Shown: positions 19,283 through 27,644 of the stretch, in pieces
Layout of the letters: each line of letters starts with the position of its first letter
Numbering within the stretch: position 1 is the first letter of the stretch
DNA from: Verrucomicrobiota bacterium
Lineage (GTDB): Bacteria; Verrucomicrobiota; Verrucomicrobiia; Verrucomicrobiales; DEV007
Length of the DNA: 45,485 bases
Reading direction: 5' to 3'
Assembly (NCBI GenBank): GCA_020630975.1
Contig: JAHDID010000049.1
Coordinates: forward strand, 1 to 45,485
Notes under the pieces: generated by a model
Database searches by the model: none
The model's input: the letters and a program-made list of their open reading frames with translations, nothing else
Told to the model about the DNA's origin: nothing
Made by a program: the position numbers and the translations under genes

Positions 19283-20581
19283 TTGAGCGAGACCGATTCT
19301 GGCTTAGGAGTTTTTTGGACTCTACCTGCTAAAATCTTGAACTGGTTATCTCTAGCTTTCCGCAATCTCACTCGAAACGCCCGCCGGTCGATCACCACTA
19401 TCGCTGCTGTAGCGCTAGGATTTGCGGCAGTTAACATCTTCGGCGGCTTCGCGGCCTACATGTTCGCCAGCATCCAGGATGCGCACATCTACGAGCAGAT
19501 CAATGGTCACATCCAAGTCTGGCAGAAGAATGGTCGCAACTACGCCGGACACGATCTAGAAAAACACCTGATCACCCGCGCCGAGATCGACGAGATCGAG
19601 GCATTTGCCGCTGCCGACGATCGAGTCGAGATGGCGGTGCGCACACTCGAGGTGAGCGGCAAGATCGACTACGATGGCAATAGCGGCAACTTCATGACCA
19701 ATGCCATGGTCCCATCGGAGAAGGAGACCATCCACAAGCGCTCCACCGCCCTGCGCAGCAAAGACGGCAGCTTTTTCCAGGGCGAGCCGATCACCGACGA
19801 GGATGCCTACGCACTGGCCATACCTCCAGGCATGAAAGATCGCATGAAGCTCGAAGTGGGCGACGAGGTGATCCTGATCACCCAGTCTCTCGACGGCCAG
19901 ATGAATGCCGGCGACGCGATCGTCTACCAAGTGCTCGATGTGGTCTCTCAGGCTCTCGACAATCTCTACGTCTACATGCCGTTGAGCATGGCTCAGGGTC
20001 TTTACGACACCGATAGTGTCAGCAGTGTGCGCCTGCTCCTGCACAACGATGATGACACCGATGCTGTTTTAGCCGATTTCCGGAAGCAGTTTGATGATAA
20101 GGAATGGGACATCTACCCGTGGTATGATGTATCGAAGCTCTACAAAAAGACCAAGACCATGTTCAATATCATCTTCGGTTTGGTCTTTGCCATCATCGCC
20201 ATCATCGTCACGATGTCGGTCATCAATACCATCGGCATGGCTGTGGTCGAGCGCACTCGCGAGATCGGCACCCTGCGTGCTATGGGGCTGAAAAAGCCTG
20301 GTGTGGTCAATCTATTCGGTGTGGAGAGCGCGCTCCTAGGCGTGATCGGTGCGATCATCGGTCTGCTGATCACCTACGGATTTGCGATGATCGTCCACAT
20401 CATCGCTCCGACATGGAATCCTCCTGTCGCCGCTCGCGAGGTAGTCTGGGAGATCCGTCTGGTGCCTTGGTACCTCACCATCACTTCCTTTCTCCTCATT
20501 CTGTTTACCACCATCGCCGCCATCGGCCCTGCTAGACGCGCTGCCTCCCGCAGTATCGTCGATTCGCTAGGCCATGTGTAA
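19283..20581 (+). CDS. ABC transporter permease, FtsX/LolE/MacB type
   Basis: A 432-aa inner-membrane permease. It has one N-terminal membrane helix (about 37-60: ITTIAAVALGFAAVNIFGGF), a large periplasmic MacB-PCD-like domain (about 65-285), and a C-terminal FtsX domain with three helices (about 290-315, 340-370 and 395-420) and the motif RTREIGTLRAMGLKKPGVVNLF at the cytoplasmic turn. Such permeases release lipoproteins or extract substrates from the inner membrane in LolCDE or MacAB-like systems. The ATPase is not encoded here. The next gene is a LolA-like protein, a pairing that supports a lipoprotein- or lipid-trafficking role. The start is TTG 19283, preceded by an AGAG purine stretch. 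It is 18 bp after folA. Confidence 0.9.
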   Translation: MSETDSGLGVFWTLPAKILNWLSLAFRNLTRNARRSITTIAAVALGFAAVNIFGGFAAYMFASIQDAHIYEQINGHIQVWQKNGRNYAGHDLEKHLITRAEIDEIEAFAAADDRVEMAVRTLEVSGKIDYDGNSGNFMTNAMVPSEKETIHKRSTALRSKDGSFFQGEPITDEDAYALAIPPGMKDRMKLEVGDEVILITQSLDGQMNAGDAIVYQVLDVVSQALDNLYVYMPLSMAQGLYDTDSVSSVRLLLHNDDDTDAVLADFRKQFDDKEWDIYPWYDVSKLYKKTKTMFNIIFGLVFAIIAIIVTMSVINTIGMAVVERTREIGTLRAMGLKKPGVVNLFGVESALLGVIGAIIGLLITYGFAMIVHIIAPTWNPPVAAREVVWEIRLVPWYLTITSFLLILFTTIAAIGPARRAASRSIVDSLGHV

Positions 20582-20681
20582 AATCTGCCAAACTTCTGAC
20601 TTCTCTTCCTCTCCTCAAAGCCTCATCATCCATCAAAGTATTAGCACAACAGTCCATCCTTTAATTCTTTCTTACCGACCT

Positions 20682-21470
20682 ATGAAATTCGTTTTTTCCG
20701 TCCTGACCACCCTAGCCCTAGCAGGCACCTGCGCCCTCGGTCAGCAAGCTTCTCAAGACAAAGTGCTACTCGATGCCGAGCGCCAACGAGGTGTGATGAC
20801 TGGCGACCAGGGTATCCAGTGGCGAGTCGATGTGGAAAGCACAGGCGGCGGATCGACTCCTAAGGCCGCTTTCTACGCGGTCTCCCAGGGCAATCGCATC
20901 TACGCCGACGTCGTAGCACCCGAGTCTGCAAAAGGCAGAAAGTACCTAGCCACTTCAGACGGCCAGATGTGGTTTTGGAAGCCTAGCCTGAGCCGCCCAG
21001 TCTCCGTCTACCGCAACCAGCGTCTCAAAGGCGATGCCGCGATCGGCGATATCGCTTCGACCAGCTTCGTCGATGGCTACAATGTCGTCTCCGTAGAGCC
21101 CGACACTCTGGATGGTGAGAATGCCATGGTCTACACACTCAAGTATGGCACCGGCCTACAGCTACTTAACAACACCTCCGGCTACGACAAGATCAAATAC
21201 TGGGTGGTGACAGACAGTCGCCTAGGCAAAAAAGCTGAGTTTTACTCCCGTAGTGGCAATCTGATGCGCACCTCCACCATGGAGTATGAAAACGAGCTCG
21301 ATGGCGGTCCATTCCTCTCAAAAATGGTCGTCGTCGACTCTGGCCGCACCGTGACACTGAGCTACTCCGAGCTGAAAAAAGGCCAATACTCTCCAGCCCT
21401 TTTCGACAAAGATTCACTAGGAGGCGCCATCCCCAGCAAGCCTAAAAAGCCGGCTTTCCTACGCAAGTAG
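20682..21470 (+). CDS. Outer membrane lipoprotein-sorting protein, LolA-like
   Basis: A 262-aa periplasmic protein. ATG 20682 gives the signal peptide MKFVFSVLTTLALAGTCALG; the frame is open to 20574 but overlaps the permease end. The mature part resembles the LolA-like family (PF17131 type): GIQWRVDVESTGG, YLATSDGQMWFWKPSLSRPV, QRLKGDAAIGDIASTSFVDG, KIKYWVVTDSRLGKKAEFYS and TVTLSYSELKKGQYSPALFD. This family makes an open beta barrel that shuttles acylated proteins or lipids across the periplasm. It follows its likely partner permease by 100 bp. The C-terminus is lysine/proline-rich (IPSKPKKPAFLRK). Confidence 0.88.
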   Translation: MKFVFSVLTTLALAGTCALGQQASQDKVLLDAERQRGVMTGDQGIQWRVDVESTGGGSTPKAAFYAVSQGNRIYADVVAPESAKGRKYLATSDGQMWFWKPSLSRPVSVYRNQRLKGDAAIGDIASTSFVDGYNVVSVEPDTLDGENAMVYTLKYGTGLQLLNNTSGYDKIKYWVVTDSRLGKKAEFYSRSGNLMRTSTMEYENELDGGPFLSKMVVVDSGRTVTLSYSELKKGQYSPALFDKDSLGGAIPSKPKKPAFLRK

Positions 21471-21494
21471 TAAGGCCGACGCACAGACTGCGGG

Positions 21495-22877
21495 ATGAAC
21501 GACGAGACTAACATCTGCCAAGCCACAGACGAAGAACTTCAAAAGGCTAAGGAGCTACTCCAAAGCCTGATCCAGATCGATACCTCGAATCCTCCGGGAA
21601 ACGAGTCGGCTGTGTTTGAGAAGCTCCAGTGGGAGCTACAGATGGGGGGCATCACTCCCGAGACCGTCGGCGACTCTGCCGACCACCCCAATATGGTGGC
21701 ACGGCTCTCTGCTAAACCGGAGAACCGTACCCACCCACCACTCGTGCTCAGCTGCCACGTCGATACCGTGCCAGTGCCAGATGCCATCGAGTGGCAGCAC
21801 CCACCTTTCTCCGGAGCAGAGGCAGATGGCTGCATCTGGGGGCGGGGCGCCATCGATATGAAAGGCTTCGCCGTGATGGCACTCACCGCCATCCTCACGC
21901 TCGCTCGCCGCCGAGTGCCCATCAATCGCGACGTCATCTTTGTCGCTGTCTCAGATGAAGAAGCTGGCTGTGATCTCGGCTCCAAGTGGCTGGTCGAAAA
22001 TCGCCCCGATCTGCTTGGCAATCCCGAGTACGTCCTCAACGAAGTCGGCGGCTTCACCGTGCATCGCAGTGGCAGGCGCTTTTACCCCGTGCAAGTCGCG
22101 GAGAAAGGCGTGGCCTGGCTACGCATCACCGCGCGCAAGCCGCCCGGCCACAGCTCGATGCCGGCACCTGACTCCAGCCTATCGCAGATAGCAGACGTCA
22201 TCGCCAAACTTTCTCGAGCGACCCTGCCTTGGCACGTCACCAACGAGGCCGTCACCTTCATCGAAGGCTTCAGCCAATTCGAGTCCAAAGGCGCCCAGAA
22301 AGTATCCAAACTACTGACCAGCCAGATGGTCGGCTCCTCGATCGTAAAGCTGATCCCTGATCCTGCACAGCGCGCATCCGTAGAAGCCATTCTGCGAAAT
22401 ACCGCCACTCCGACCCGGGTCCAGTCTGGCGAGTCGATCAACATGCTCCCCTATCGTACATCCGTGGATGTCGATGGTCGCCTAGTCCCAGGCCAGACCG
22501 CCGAGACCCTGATGAAGGAGATCCGCAAAGTGATCGGCGACAAGAAGAGCAAAAAATTTTCCATCGAGGTCCTCCGCGAGTCTCCAGGAGCGGTTTTCTC
22601 AGCCGATACCGATCTCTTCCGAGCCATCGAAAAGACCATGGGACAGGCCGACCCCGACGGCATCGTCGTGCCTTCGATGATTCCCGGCTTCACGGACAGC
22701 CAACACTACGCTCGTCTCGGTGCCACCTGCTACGGCTTCTACCCACTCAAGCTAGAAAAGGACCTGAACTTCCAGGCCATGTTCCACGGCCCCAACGAGC
22801 GCATCCCAGTCGATGGCTTCTACTGGGGTATCCAGACCCTACTCGCCCTGCTTGGCGACTTTTTGGTGGGAGAGTAG
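21495..22877 (+). CDS. M20 family metallopeptidase (ArgE/DapE/CPG2-like)
   Basis: A 460-aa zinc-dependent amidohydrolase, probably cytosolic as no signal peptide is seen. Catalytic positions follow the family: LSCHVDTVP with H88 and D90, WGRGAIDMKGFAVM with bridging D121, VAVSDEEAGCD with E155/E156, and C-terminal PGFTDSQHYARLGATCYGFYP with the last His ligand. A dimerisation (lid) domain of about 120-150 residues is inserted, with VDVDGRLVPGQTAETLM. Family members cleave N-acyl amino acids or dipeptides. The position after the NEVGG segment, where an acidic ligand is common, reads Asn, so exact substrate class is uncertain. The gene ends by overlapping the convergent membrane gene by 39 bp. 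Confidence 0.92.
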   Translation: MNDETNICQATDEELQKAKELLQSLIQIDTSNPPGNESAVFEKLQWELQMGGITPETVGDSADHPNMVARLSAKPENRTHPPLVLSCHVDTVPVPDAIEWQHPPFSGAEADGCIWGRGAIDMKGFAVMALTAILTLARRRVPINRDVIFVAVSDEEAGCDLGSKWLVENRPDLLGNPEYVLNEVGGFTVHRSGRRFYPVQVAEKGVAWLRITARKPPGHSSMPAPDSSLSQIADVIAKLSRATLPWHVTNEAVTFIEGFSQFESKGAQKVSKLLTSQMVGSSIVKLIPDPAQRASVEAILRNTATPTRVQSGESINMLPYRTSVDVDGRLVPGQTAETLMKEIRKVIGDKKSKKFSIEVLRESPGAVFSADTDLFRAIEKTMGQADPDGIVVPSMIPGFTDSQHYARLGATCYGFYPLKLEKDLNFQAMFHGPNERIPVDGFYWGIQTLLALLGDFLVGE

Positions 22878-23312
22878 CGCCGCCCAAAGCAACGGCAGAC
22901 CAACAGCGCACAGCAACCAGATCGGTAGCACGCAGATATTTCGTGTGCGAAGCCGACTGCTGAAATCAAGGTTACCACGCAGGACATCCGACAGACGAGG
23001 CGGAGTTGGCTCAGAGAAAGGATCGTCCCCCCAATAGCGCTCGAAATCGCAAATCCATTCAACTAAACCAGCACTTTTCAGATCGCTCACGCCAAATGAG
23101 ATAGAACCTGGATCAAGCCCCAAAAACAAAGTCCCAATCGAGGTGGATAAACCGAAAGTAACGAGATACTTGGCCGAAAGCAGCCAGATAATCAGCACAC
23201 TCAAAAACGCTGCAGTGATACCAAAACCCGCTGATAAACGCAAACCCGACATAAAACCTAATTGAACACCCTTGATAACTTTCTGAAACTCAATACTCTT
23301 GAACGAGCCCAA
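22839..23312 (-). CDS. Small predicted membrane protein, unknown function
   Basis: A 157-aa protein from TTG 23312; an ATG at 23252, preceded by a weak AGG, is an alternative start. It has a short charged N-terminus, then a glycine/alanine-rich first helix (GFGITAAFLSVLIIWLLSA), a second hydrophobic stretch (VTFGLSTSIGTLFLGL), a soluble proline-rich middle (FERYWGDDPFSEPTPPRLSD), and a C-terminal helix ICVLPIWLLCAVGLPLLWAALL with a cytoplasmic tail. I do not recognise the family. It is convergent with the M20 peptidase gene and overlaps its 3 prime end by 39 bp. Base composition becomes more AT-rich away from that overlap. Confidence 0.55.
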   Translation of the reverse strand: MGSFKSIEFQKVIKGVQLGFMSGLRLSAGFGITAAFLSVLIIWLLSAKYLVTFGLSTSIGTLFLGLDPGSISFGVSDLKSAGLVEWICDFERYWGDDPFSEPTPPRLSDVLRGNLDFSSRLRTRNICVLPIWLLCAVGLPLLWAALLSHQKVAKQGE

Positions 23313-23654
23313 AGGTTACTGCATTGTAAAATCGTTGAAGACAACCGAGACAGAAATCACAGCAGGAATCCAGTCCTATCCAATTGATACCTTCTACCAC
23401 AGATTACGAGACATTTGTGAAGAAGACAGTTGCCGATTTGGAAGTGACAGGTCCACTTGCTCAAAAGAGCAAACCAAGCGAGCTGTTACGGTCGCTTGTG
23501 ATTTGGCAATCCAACTCTAGACTGAAGGCGACAGATTAGCGAAACGATAGCCGTTTTGTTTCGCTCACTCACCCTCAACCTTTCCCTCTGATAATTTGCG
23601 AGTTCCACCATAGCAGGCAGACGTAAATATGAACTATCGGTCTTACTCTTCACC
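23313..23654. other. AT-rich intergenic region without a convincing gene
   Basis: This 342-bp region contains one weak frame from TTG 23299 to 23520 (73 codons, cysteine-containing, no recognised family) and an inverted repeat at 23538-23565. It is probably the promoter region for the flanking divergent small genes. No RNA gene was recognised. Confidence 0.5.
23538..23565. repeat. Inverted repeat with 8-bp arms
   Basis: AGCGAAAC at 23538-23545 pairs with GTTTCGCT at 23558-23565 across a 12-bp loop. There is no U-tract, so it is not a standard intrinsic terminator; it could be an operator or a structured leader upstream of the 119-aa membrane gene. Confidence 0.4.
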
Positions 23655-24014
23655 ATGAAGTGGGTTTTAAGTTTTTTTGCATTAGCGAATGTGCTTTTAA
23701 TCTTTGTCAGGTTCGATGTAATGGCAGCCTTATACCCGTTAAAGGTATATATAAATTCTCGTGGCTGGGATATTTCATTTCTAATTATTTGGTATGATGG
23801 GAATGTTAGCTTGGGGAATAATTATTCTAATTTCACTTCTGATTTTAGTATCCAAGCATTTAAATGGGAAACCATCGTGAGTTCGTTGTTATTCAACACT
23901 AATAAGACTATTGGTATTAGCAGAGAGTTATTTATCCATATACCTGGACTGCTTCTAATGAGCTTATCGGTTATTTGTTTTATTGGTTTGCATAGAGGGA
24001 AGAAATCAACCTGA
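23655..24014 (+). CDS. Small predicted membrane protein, AT-rich
   Basis: A 119-aa protein from ATG 23655. The first 25 residues are a signal sequence or membrane helix (WVLSFFALANVLLIFV). The middle, rich in Asn, Tyr and Ser (SLGNNYSNFTSDFS), is predicted extracytoplasmic. The C-terminal helix is IPGLLLMSLSVICFIGL, followed by a basic tail HRGKKST, giving an N-in/C-in hairpin topology. Codon use is strongly AT-biased compared with the rest of the window, which suggests transfer or relaxed selection. I do not recognise the family. Confidence 0.5.
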   Translation: MKWVLSFFALANVLLIFVRFDVMAALYPLKVYINSRGWDISFLIIWYDGNVSLGNNYSNFTSDFSIQAFKWETIVSSLLFNTNKTIGISRELFIHIPGLLLMSLSVICFIGLHRGKKST

Positions 24015-24264
24015 AGGGTGGCTTCTTGTCATATGTCATATTCACAAAGTGTCCTTGAGGGTACGATTAGAGCTCACTTCCACCTTGAAACTTGGAATCC
24101 ATAAATTGTGCACTTTGAGCTTAAACGTTTAACACCACTGCACAGAGAGGCGAGAGCTGCCAAGGGTGTGTCCTTTGGCAATGATCGATACCTACTGTTT
24201 CTTCCTTCTCGATCCGCCAGATCCTGGCCCTCGTAGTTCTTTCCTCTCAGCCACCCCACTCCAC
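24015..24264. other. Intergenic region, no recognised content
   Basis: The 250 bp between the small membrane gene and the VWA gene stop contain a 64-codon minus-strand frame (24074-24268) with no domain signature that would overlap the VWA stop. It looks like degenerate sequence rather than a gene. No terminator or repeat with confident pairing was seen. Confidence 0.45.
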
Positions 24265-26139
24265 TCAATACACCGCCATCCGGTGAAACAGAAAACTCTC
24301 GACCACGAGGATGACGACTACTGCTATCAATAACCAGCGTGTCAGGCTACCCCAGCCAGCTCGGCCTACTTCACTCTGACCAGCGCCTTCTTGCTCAGCC
24401 TCGGCCACTACGGGTAGATCGGACTCGGCGACTGATAACAAATGCGAGGTGCCTACCTGTCCATCGGATGTCTGCCAGATCCCAGGCTGAGTCAGCTCGA
24501 TGGTCTGCGCCTCTAGTGGTGATGTGATCCGCCTGAGCTGGGTACCATCCCAGCGGGTCCAGGTGATGGTATCGCCAGAGACAGGGACTAACTCTCCGGT
24601 AGCAAAATCGCGCACGCGGCTCTGCACCGCATCCGACGGCTCGGAGGCCCAGAGGAGTGAATTGCCTAGCAGTAATGGAAACGATGCGGTGAGCGGCAGT
24701 CGCTCAGATTGCTGAGGCGAAAAGGCCATCACCACGATACGCTGCCCCTTCACCTCGCCAGCCAGCAGCACTGGCTCTTTGCCAGCGAACCAGAGTGGCT
24801 CAAACGAGCCCGCTGGCTCCAAAAGAGCGGTCTGCGATATGGCCACGCGCGAGCTGCTCACTCGGAATAACACGGGATGATTACCATTGCCCACTCTCAC
24901 CGCATCGTAGGGCACGGGGAGCGACAGGCGCTGACTACGAATCGGAGCATCGGTATTGGGCGGATTGATCACGACTACCGGCACATCCTCCGGCCACTGC
25001 TCGGGCAACCAGCCATCGAATATCACCGCATCTACCGGGTGCTCCAGAGGCCAGCTATCTGGCGCACCTGCCAGCAGCTCGAGCGTGCCAGACTCCTGTA
25101 TCGCTCTGAGAGCCAGACCGGTGTAGGCATCCTGCGAGCTAGGATCGCGAATCCAGACGGCCACCACCGGGCGCGGCTCAGGCAGAGGAGCGATGACGGT
25201 ATCGTCGAGAGGAAAGTGATCACCCTCGGCAGAGAGATTCATCCGCAGCACCTGGCCTCCCGCTCCACGCACCCGAAACTCGAAGGTCTCTTTCTCCCCC
25301 GGCTCTAGTTCAAAATCCCGTACCTGCGAGGGCACACCTCCCACATACCACTCGAGATGCACCGGCACAGCAGCTGCCGCGCCCGAGTTTAGCGCGACCT
25401 GCGCATACACATCGTAGGTATCCCGCTCCAACGGAGTGGGTCGCACCTGAAAAGCTGTGATCCCCACGTTGCTCACCTCCGCCAGACTGAGATCGACTGT
25501 CTCCAGCGTCACCCCATCTGGCAGCGCTACCTCTTCTCCACTCTGCACTTGGTCGCTGGCATGCAGGATCAGGGCTGGCGTCTCTAGGCCAGCCAGCCTT
25601 TCTGCCGTATCCATAGCATCCTGCCGATCGCCAGCTATCGGTCGGACCTGTAGCTGATCGAGCTGGGCCAGTAGATCTCGCCGGATCAAGGTACGCGGCT
25701 GCACGACCTCGGCACGAGTGTCATAGGCGACCAGCGCCACCCCAGCCTCCTCCGGGATCGACTGCAGTCGCTCTTTGAGCAAAGATTTGGCACGAGCCAA
25801 AAGATCGCCACTACCGGCACCCTGTGCGTCGATCCCCATAGAGGCAGATCGGTCCACCAGCATGATATAGGTGCGATAATCGCCATCTGCCCCCGCCCGC
25901 GGCACCAGTCTCGCCAGCGCAAAGATACTAGCGATCAGCACTGCCACGGTGAGGGCAAAAGATAACCACTTCTTTAGCTTCCTCAGCCAGGCACTCTCTT
26001 GGTGCTCTTTGGCTAGGGTTTTAAAGAAGATAAGAGTGCTCACATCTACCTGCTTCGCGCGTCGGCGCAGCAGGTAGAGCAATACCGGCAACAGCAAGGC
26101 TAAGAGTAACCAGAGAAACTTCGGGTGCAGAAACTCCAT
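24265..26139 (-). CDS. BatA-type membrane protein with von Willebrand factor A domain
   Basis: A 624-aa inner-membrane protein. The N-terminal BatA signature is MEFLHPKFLWLLLALLLPVL followed by LLRRRAKQVDVSTLIFFK. A second helix (about 58-78) precedes a VWA domain starting near residue 90; its MIDAS metal site is DRSAS at 96-100. A long beta-rich periplasmic region follows, then a C-terminal helix (LTRWLLIAVVVILVVESFLF). In many Verrucomicrobia and Planctomycetes such proteins belong to a MoxR ATPase/DUF58/Bat cluster; here no MoxR or DUF58 gene is adjacent. Ligand and role are unknown. Transcription would run from glgC through the 21-bp repeats (26153-26211) into this gene. Confidence 0.88.
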   Translation of the reverse strand: MEFLHPKFLWLLLALLLPVLLYLLRRRAKQVDVSTLIFFKTLAKEHQESAWLRKLKKWLSFALTVAVLIASIFALARLVPRAGADGDYRTYIMLVDRSASMGIDAQGAGSGDLLARAKSLLKERLQSIPEEAGVALVAYDTRAEVVQPRTLIRRDLLAQLDQLQVRPIAGDRQDAMDTAERLAGLETPALILHASDQVQSGEEVALPDGVTLETVDLSLAEVSNVGITAFQVRPTPLERDTYDVYAQVALNSGAAAAVPVHLEWYVGGVPSQVRDFELEPGEKETFEFRVRGAGGQVLRMNLSAEGDHFPLDDTVIAPLPEPRPVVAVWIRDPSSQDAYTGLALRAIQESGTLELLAGAPDSWPLEHPVDAVIFDGWLPEQWPEDVPVVVINPPNTDAPIRSQRLSLPVPYDAVRVGNGNHPVLFRVSSSRVAISQTALLEPAGSFEPLWFAGKEPVLLAGEVKGQRIVVMAFSPQQSERLPLTASFPLLLGNSLLWASEPSDAVQSRVRDFATGELVPVSGDTITWTRWDGTQLRRITSPLEAQTIELTQPGIWQTSDGQVGTSHLLSVAESDLPVVAEAEQEGAGQSEVGRAGWGSLTRWLLIAVVVILVVESFLFHRMAVY

Positions 26140-26152
26140 GTCGGAAAAATGG

Positions 26153-26211
26153 ATTGTACCCTATTGAGTCTAAATTGTACCCTATTCAGTCCAGACTGTA
26201 CCCTATTGAAT
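26153..26211 (+). repeat. Three copies of the dispersed 17-bp motif, 21-bp period
   Basis: Copies at 26153-26169, 26174-26190 and 26195-26211 carry the core TGTACCCTATT with endings GAGT, CAGT and GAAT. Start-to-start spacing is exactly 21 bp. The 4-bp spacer CCAG before the third copy is shared with the inverted cluster in uvrA, and TTCG after the third copy is shared with the cluster at 2463-2500. It occupies the 81-bp gap between the glgC stop and the VWA start codon. Overlapping frames reading CTLL or YPIE are translations of the repeat, not genes. Confidence 0.93.
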
Positions 26212-26220
26212 TTCGGCCTT

Positions 26221-27525
26221 TTAGCAGATGGTACCATCTGGGATCACCATACCTTTTGGCACGACGAATACCCCATCGCGGATACAACCATAGTCCGTAT
26301 CCTGATCGGCACGGGTGCCAGGATCGATCACCACATTATTCCCGATCAGCGCATTTTTATCGACGATCGTGCGGTGAATCCGTGAATTCGAACCAATCCT
26401 CAGAGGCACCTCAGTCTCGAGATCGCGGTCATCCACCATCTGTTTATTGTAGTAGTCGGAGCCCATGATCACCGAGTCGGTGATGTAGCAGCCGGTCTCG
26501 ATGACCGAGCGCACCCCGATAAGCGCACGCTGGATGGTCGCATTACTGATGATGCAGCCATCGGAGATCAGAGCCTCCTGGATGTGAGCGTTATTAATCT
26601 TACTGGCGGGCAGAAATCTAGCGCGCGTGAAGATCGGATTGTGCGAATCGAAGAAATTGTAACTCGGCACCACTTTGGTCAGCTCGAGATTTGCTTCGAA
26701 GAACGATTTAATCGTCCCGATATCCTCCCAGTAGCCCTGGAAGACGTGGGATATCACGTTCTGCTCTTTGATCACACCGGGGATGATGTCCTTACCAAAA
26801 TCCTCCATATCATTGTCCAGCGCCTGGATCAGCGTCTGGCGATTGAAGAGGTAAATACCCATCGATGCCTGGAACCGCTCCTCGGACTCTGGCACCGCGA
26901 ATTTTTTCAACATCTGTGGCGACATCTTCAGCTCGTCGAGCAGCTTGTCATTCGAGCCGGGCTTTTCGACAAAACGAGTGATCTTCATCTCCTCGTCGGT
27001 CTCCATCAGACCAAAGGCACGAGCAGGCTCACGAGGGACTGGAGTGGTAGCGATGGTCAGGTCGGCATCGTTCTCGATGTGATCGGCGAGCATCTTGCGG
27101 AAATCCATGCGGTAGAGCTGGTCACCACTGAGGATCAGGAAATACTTCGCGTTGCCCTCTAGAAAGTAGCTCAAATTCTGGCGCACCGCGTCGGCTGTGC
27201 CCTGGTACCACGAGTCTCCGTCCGGAGTCTGCTGGGCAGCGAGGATGTGGACGAAGTTTTCGCCAAAGTGATCAAACTTGTAAGCGCCGGTGATATGGCG
27301 GTTCAGAGACTCACTGTTGAACTGCGTGAGCACGAACATTTTCCGGATCTCGGAGTTCAGACAGTTACTGATCGGGATGTCTACGAGGCGATACTTTCCT
27401 GCCAGCGGCACCGCCGGCTTGGAGCGCATGTCGGTGAGAGGAAACAAACGACTGCCTCGTCCCCCACCCATAATGATGCCTAATGTATGTTTGGAGGCCT
27501 CTGTGACACTTATTTTTTGTGGCAT
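26221..27525 (-). CDS. glgC: Glucose-1-phosphate adenylyltransferase
   Basis: A 434-aa enzyme that makes ADP-glucose from ATP and glucose 1-phosphate, the committed step of glycogen synthesis. The nucleotide-binding N-terminus is GGGRGSRLFPLT, followed by KPAVPLAGKYRLVDIPISNC and LNSEIRKMFVLTQFNS, which resemble cyanobacterial and plant enzymes more than E. coli. Further motifs: YQGTADAVRQNL, LILSGDQLYRMDF (catalytic Asp), ATTPVPREPARAFGLM, FVEKPGS and YWEDIGTIKSFFEANL. The C-terminal left-handed beta-helix carries hexapeptide-like repeats (SDGCIISNATIQRALIGV). The usual allosteric Lys/Arg sites cannot be judged by eye. It is divergent from glmS across 119 bp. Confidence 0.96.
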   Translation of the reverse strand: MPQKISVTEASKHTLGIIMGGGRGSRLFPLTDMRSKPAVPLAGKYRLVDIPISNCLNSEIRKMFVLTQFNSESLNRHITGAYKFDHFGENFVHILAAQQTPDGDSWYQGTADAVRQNLSYFLEGNAKYFLILSGDQLYRMDFRKMLADHIENDADLTIATTPVPREPARAFGLMETDEEMKITRFVEKPGSNDKLLDELKMSPQMLKKFAVPESEERFQASMGIYLFNRQTLIQALDNDMEDFGKDIIPGVIKEQNVISHVFQGYWEDIGTIKSFFEANLELTKVVPSYNFFDSHNPIFTRARFLPASKINNAHIQEALISDGCIISNATIQRALIGVRSVIETGCYITDSVIMGSDYYNKQMVDDRDLETEVPLRIGSNSRIHRTIVDKNALIGNNVVIDPGTRADQDTDYGCIRDGVFVVPKGMVIPDGTIC

Positions 27526-27644
27526 AGCGTTATTTTGAAATTACAGTTCGGGTTTTCACGTATTTGTGACCAATCGTCTGTGCAGACTCTCAAATCAAGC
27601 AGGCTCTGTCCACCTTTTTAACCTTACTAAAATAACTCAACGAA

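Noticed and set aside
23299-23520. 73-codon plus-strand frame in the AT-rich pocket
   Set aside because: TTG start inside the opposite gene's 5 prime end, no recognisable family or membrane segment; kept only as a note in the region entry.
24074-24268. 64-codon minus-strand frame before the small membrane gene
   Set aside because: Starts inside the VWA stop region, no domain; composition looks non-coding.
26125-26468. Two overlapping plus-strand frames reading CTLL- and YPIE-type repeats upstream of the VWA gene
   Set aside because: They are translations of the 21-bp repeat and then run antisense through glgC; no independent support.
27526-27644. glmS ribozyme in the glmS leader
   Set aside because: The leader is only 119 bp and shared with divergent glgC; no conserved ribozyme core could be recognised.
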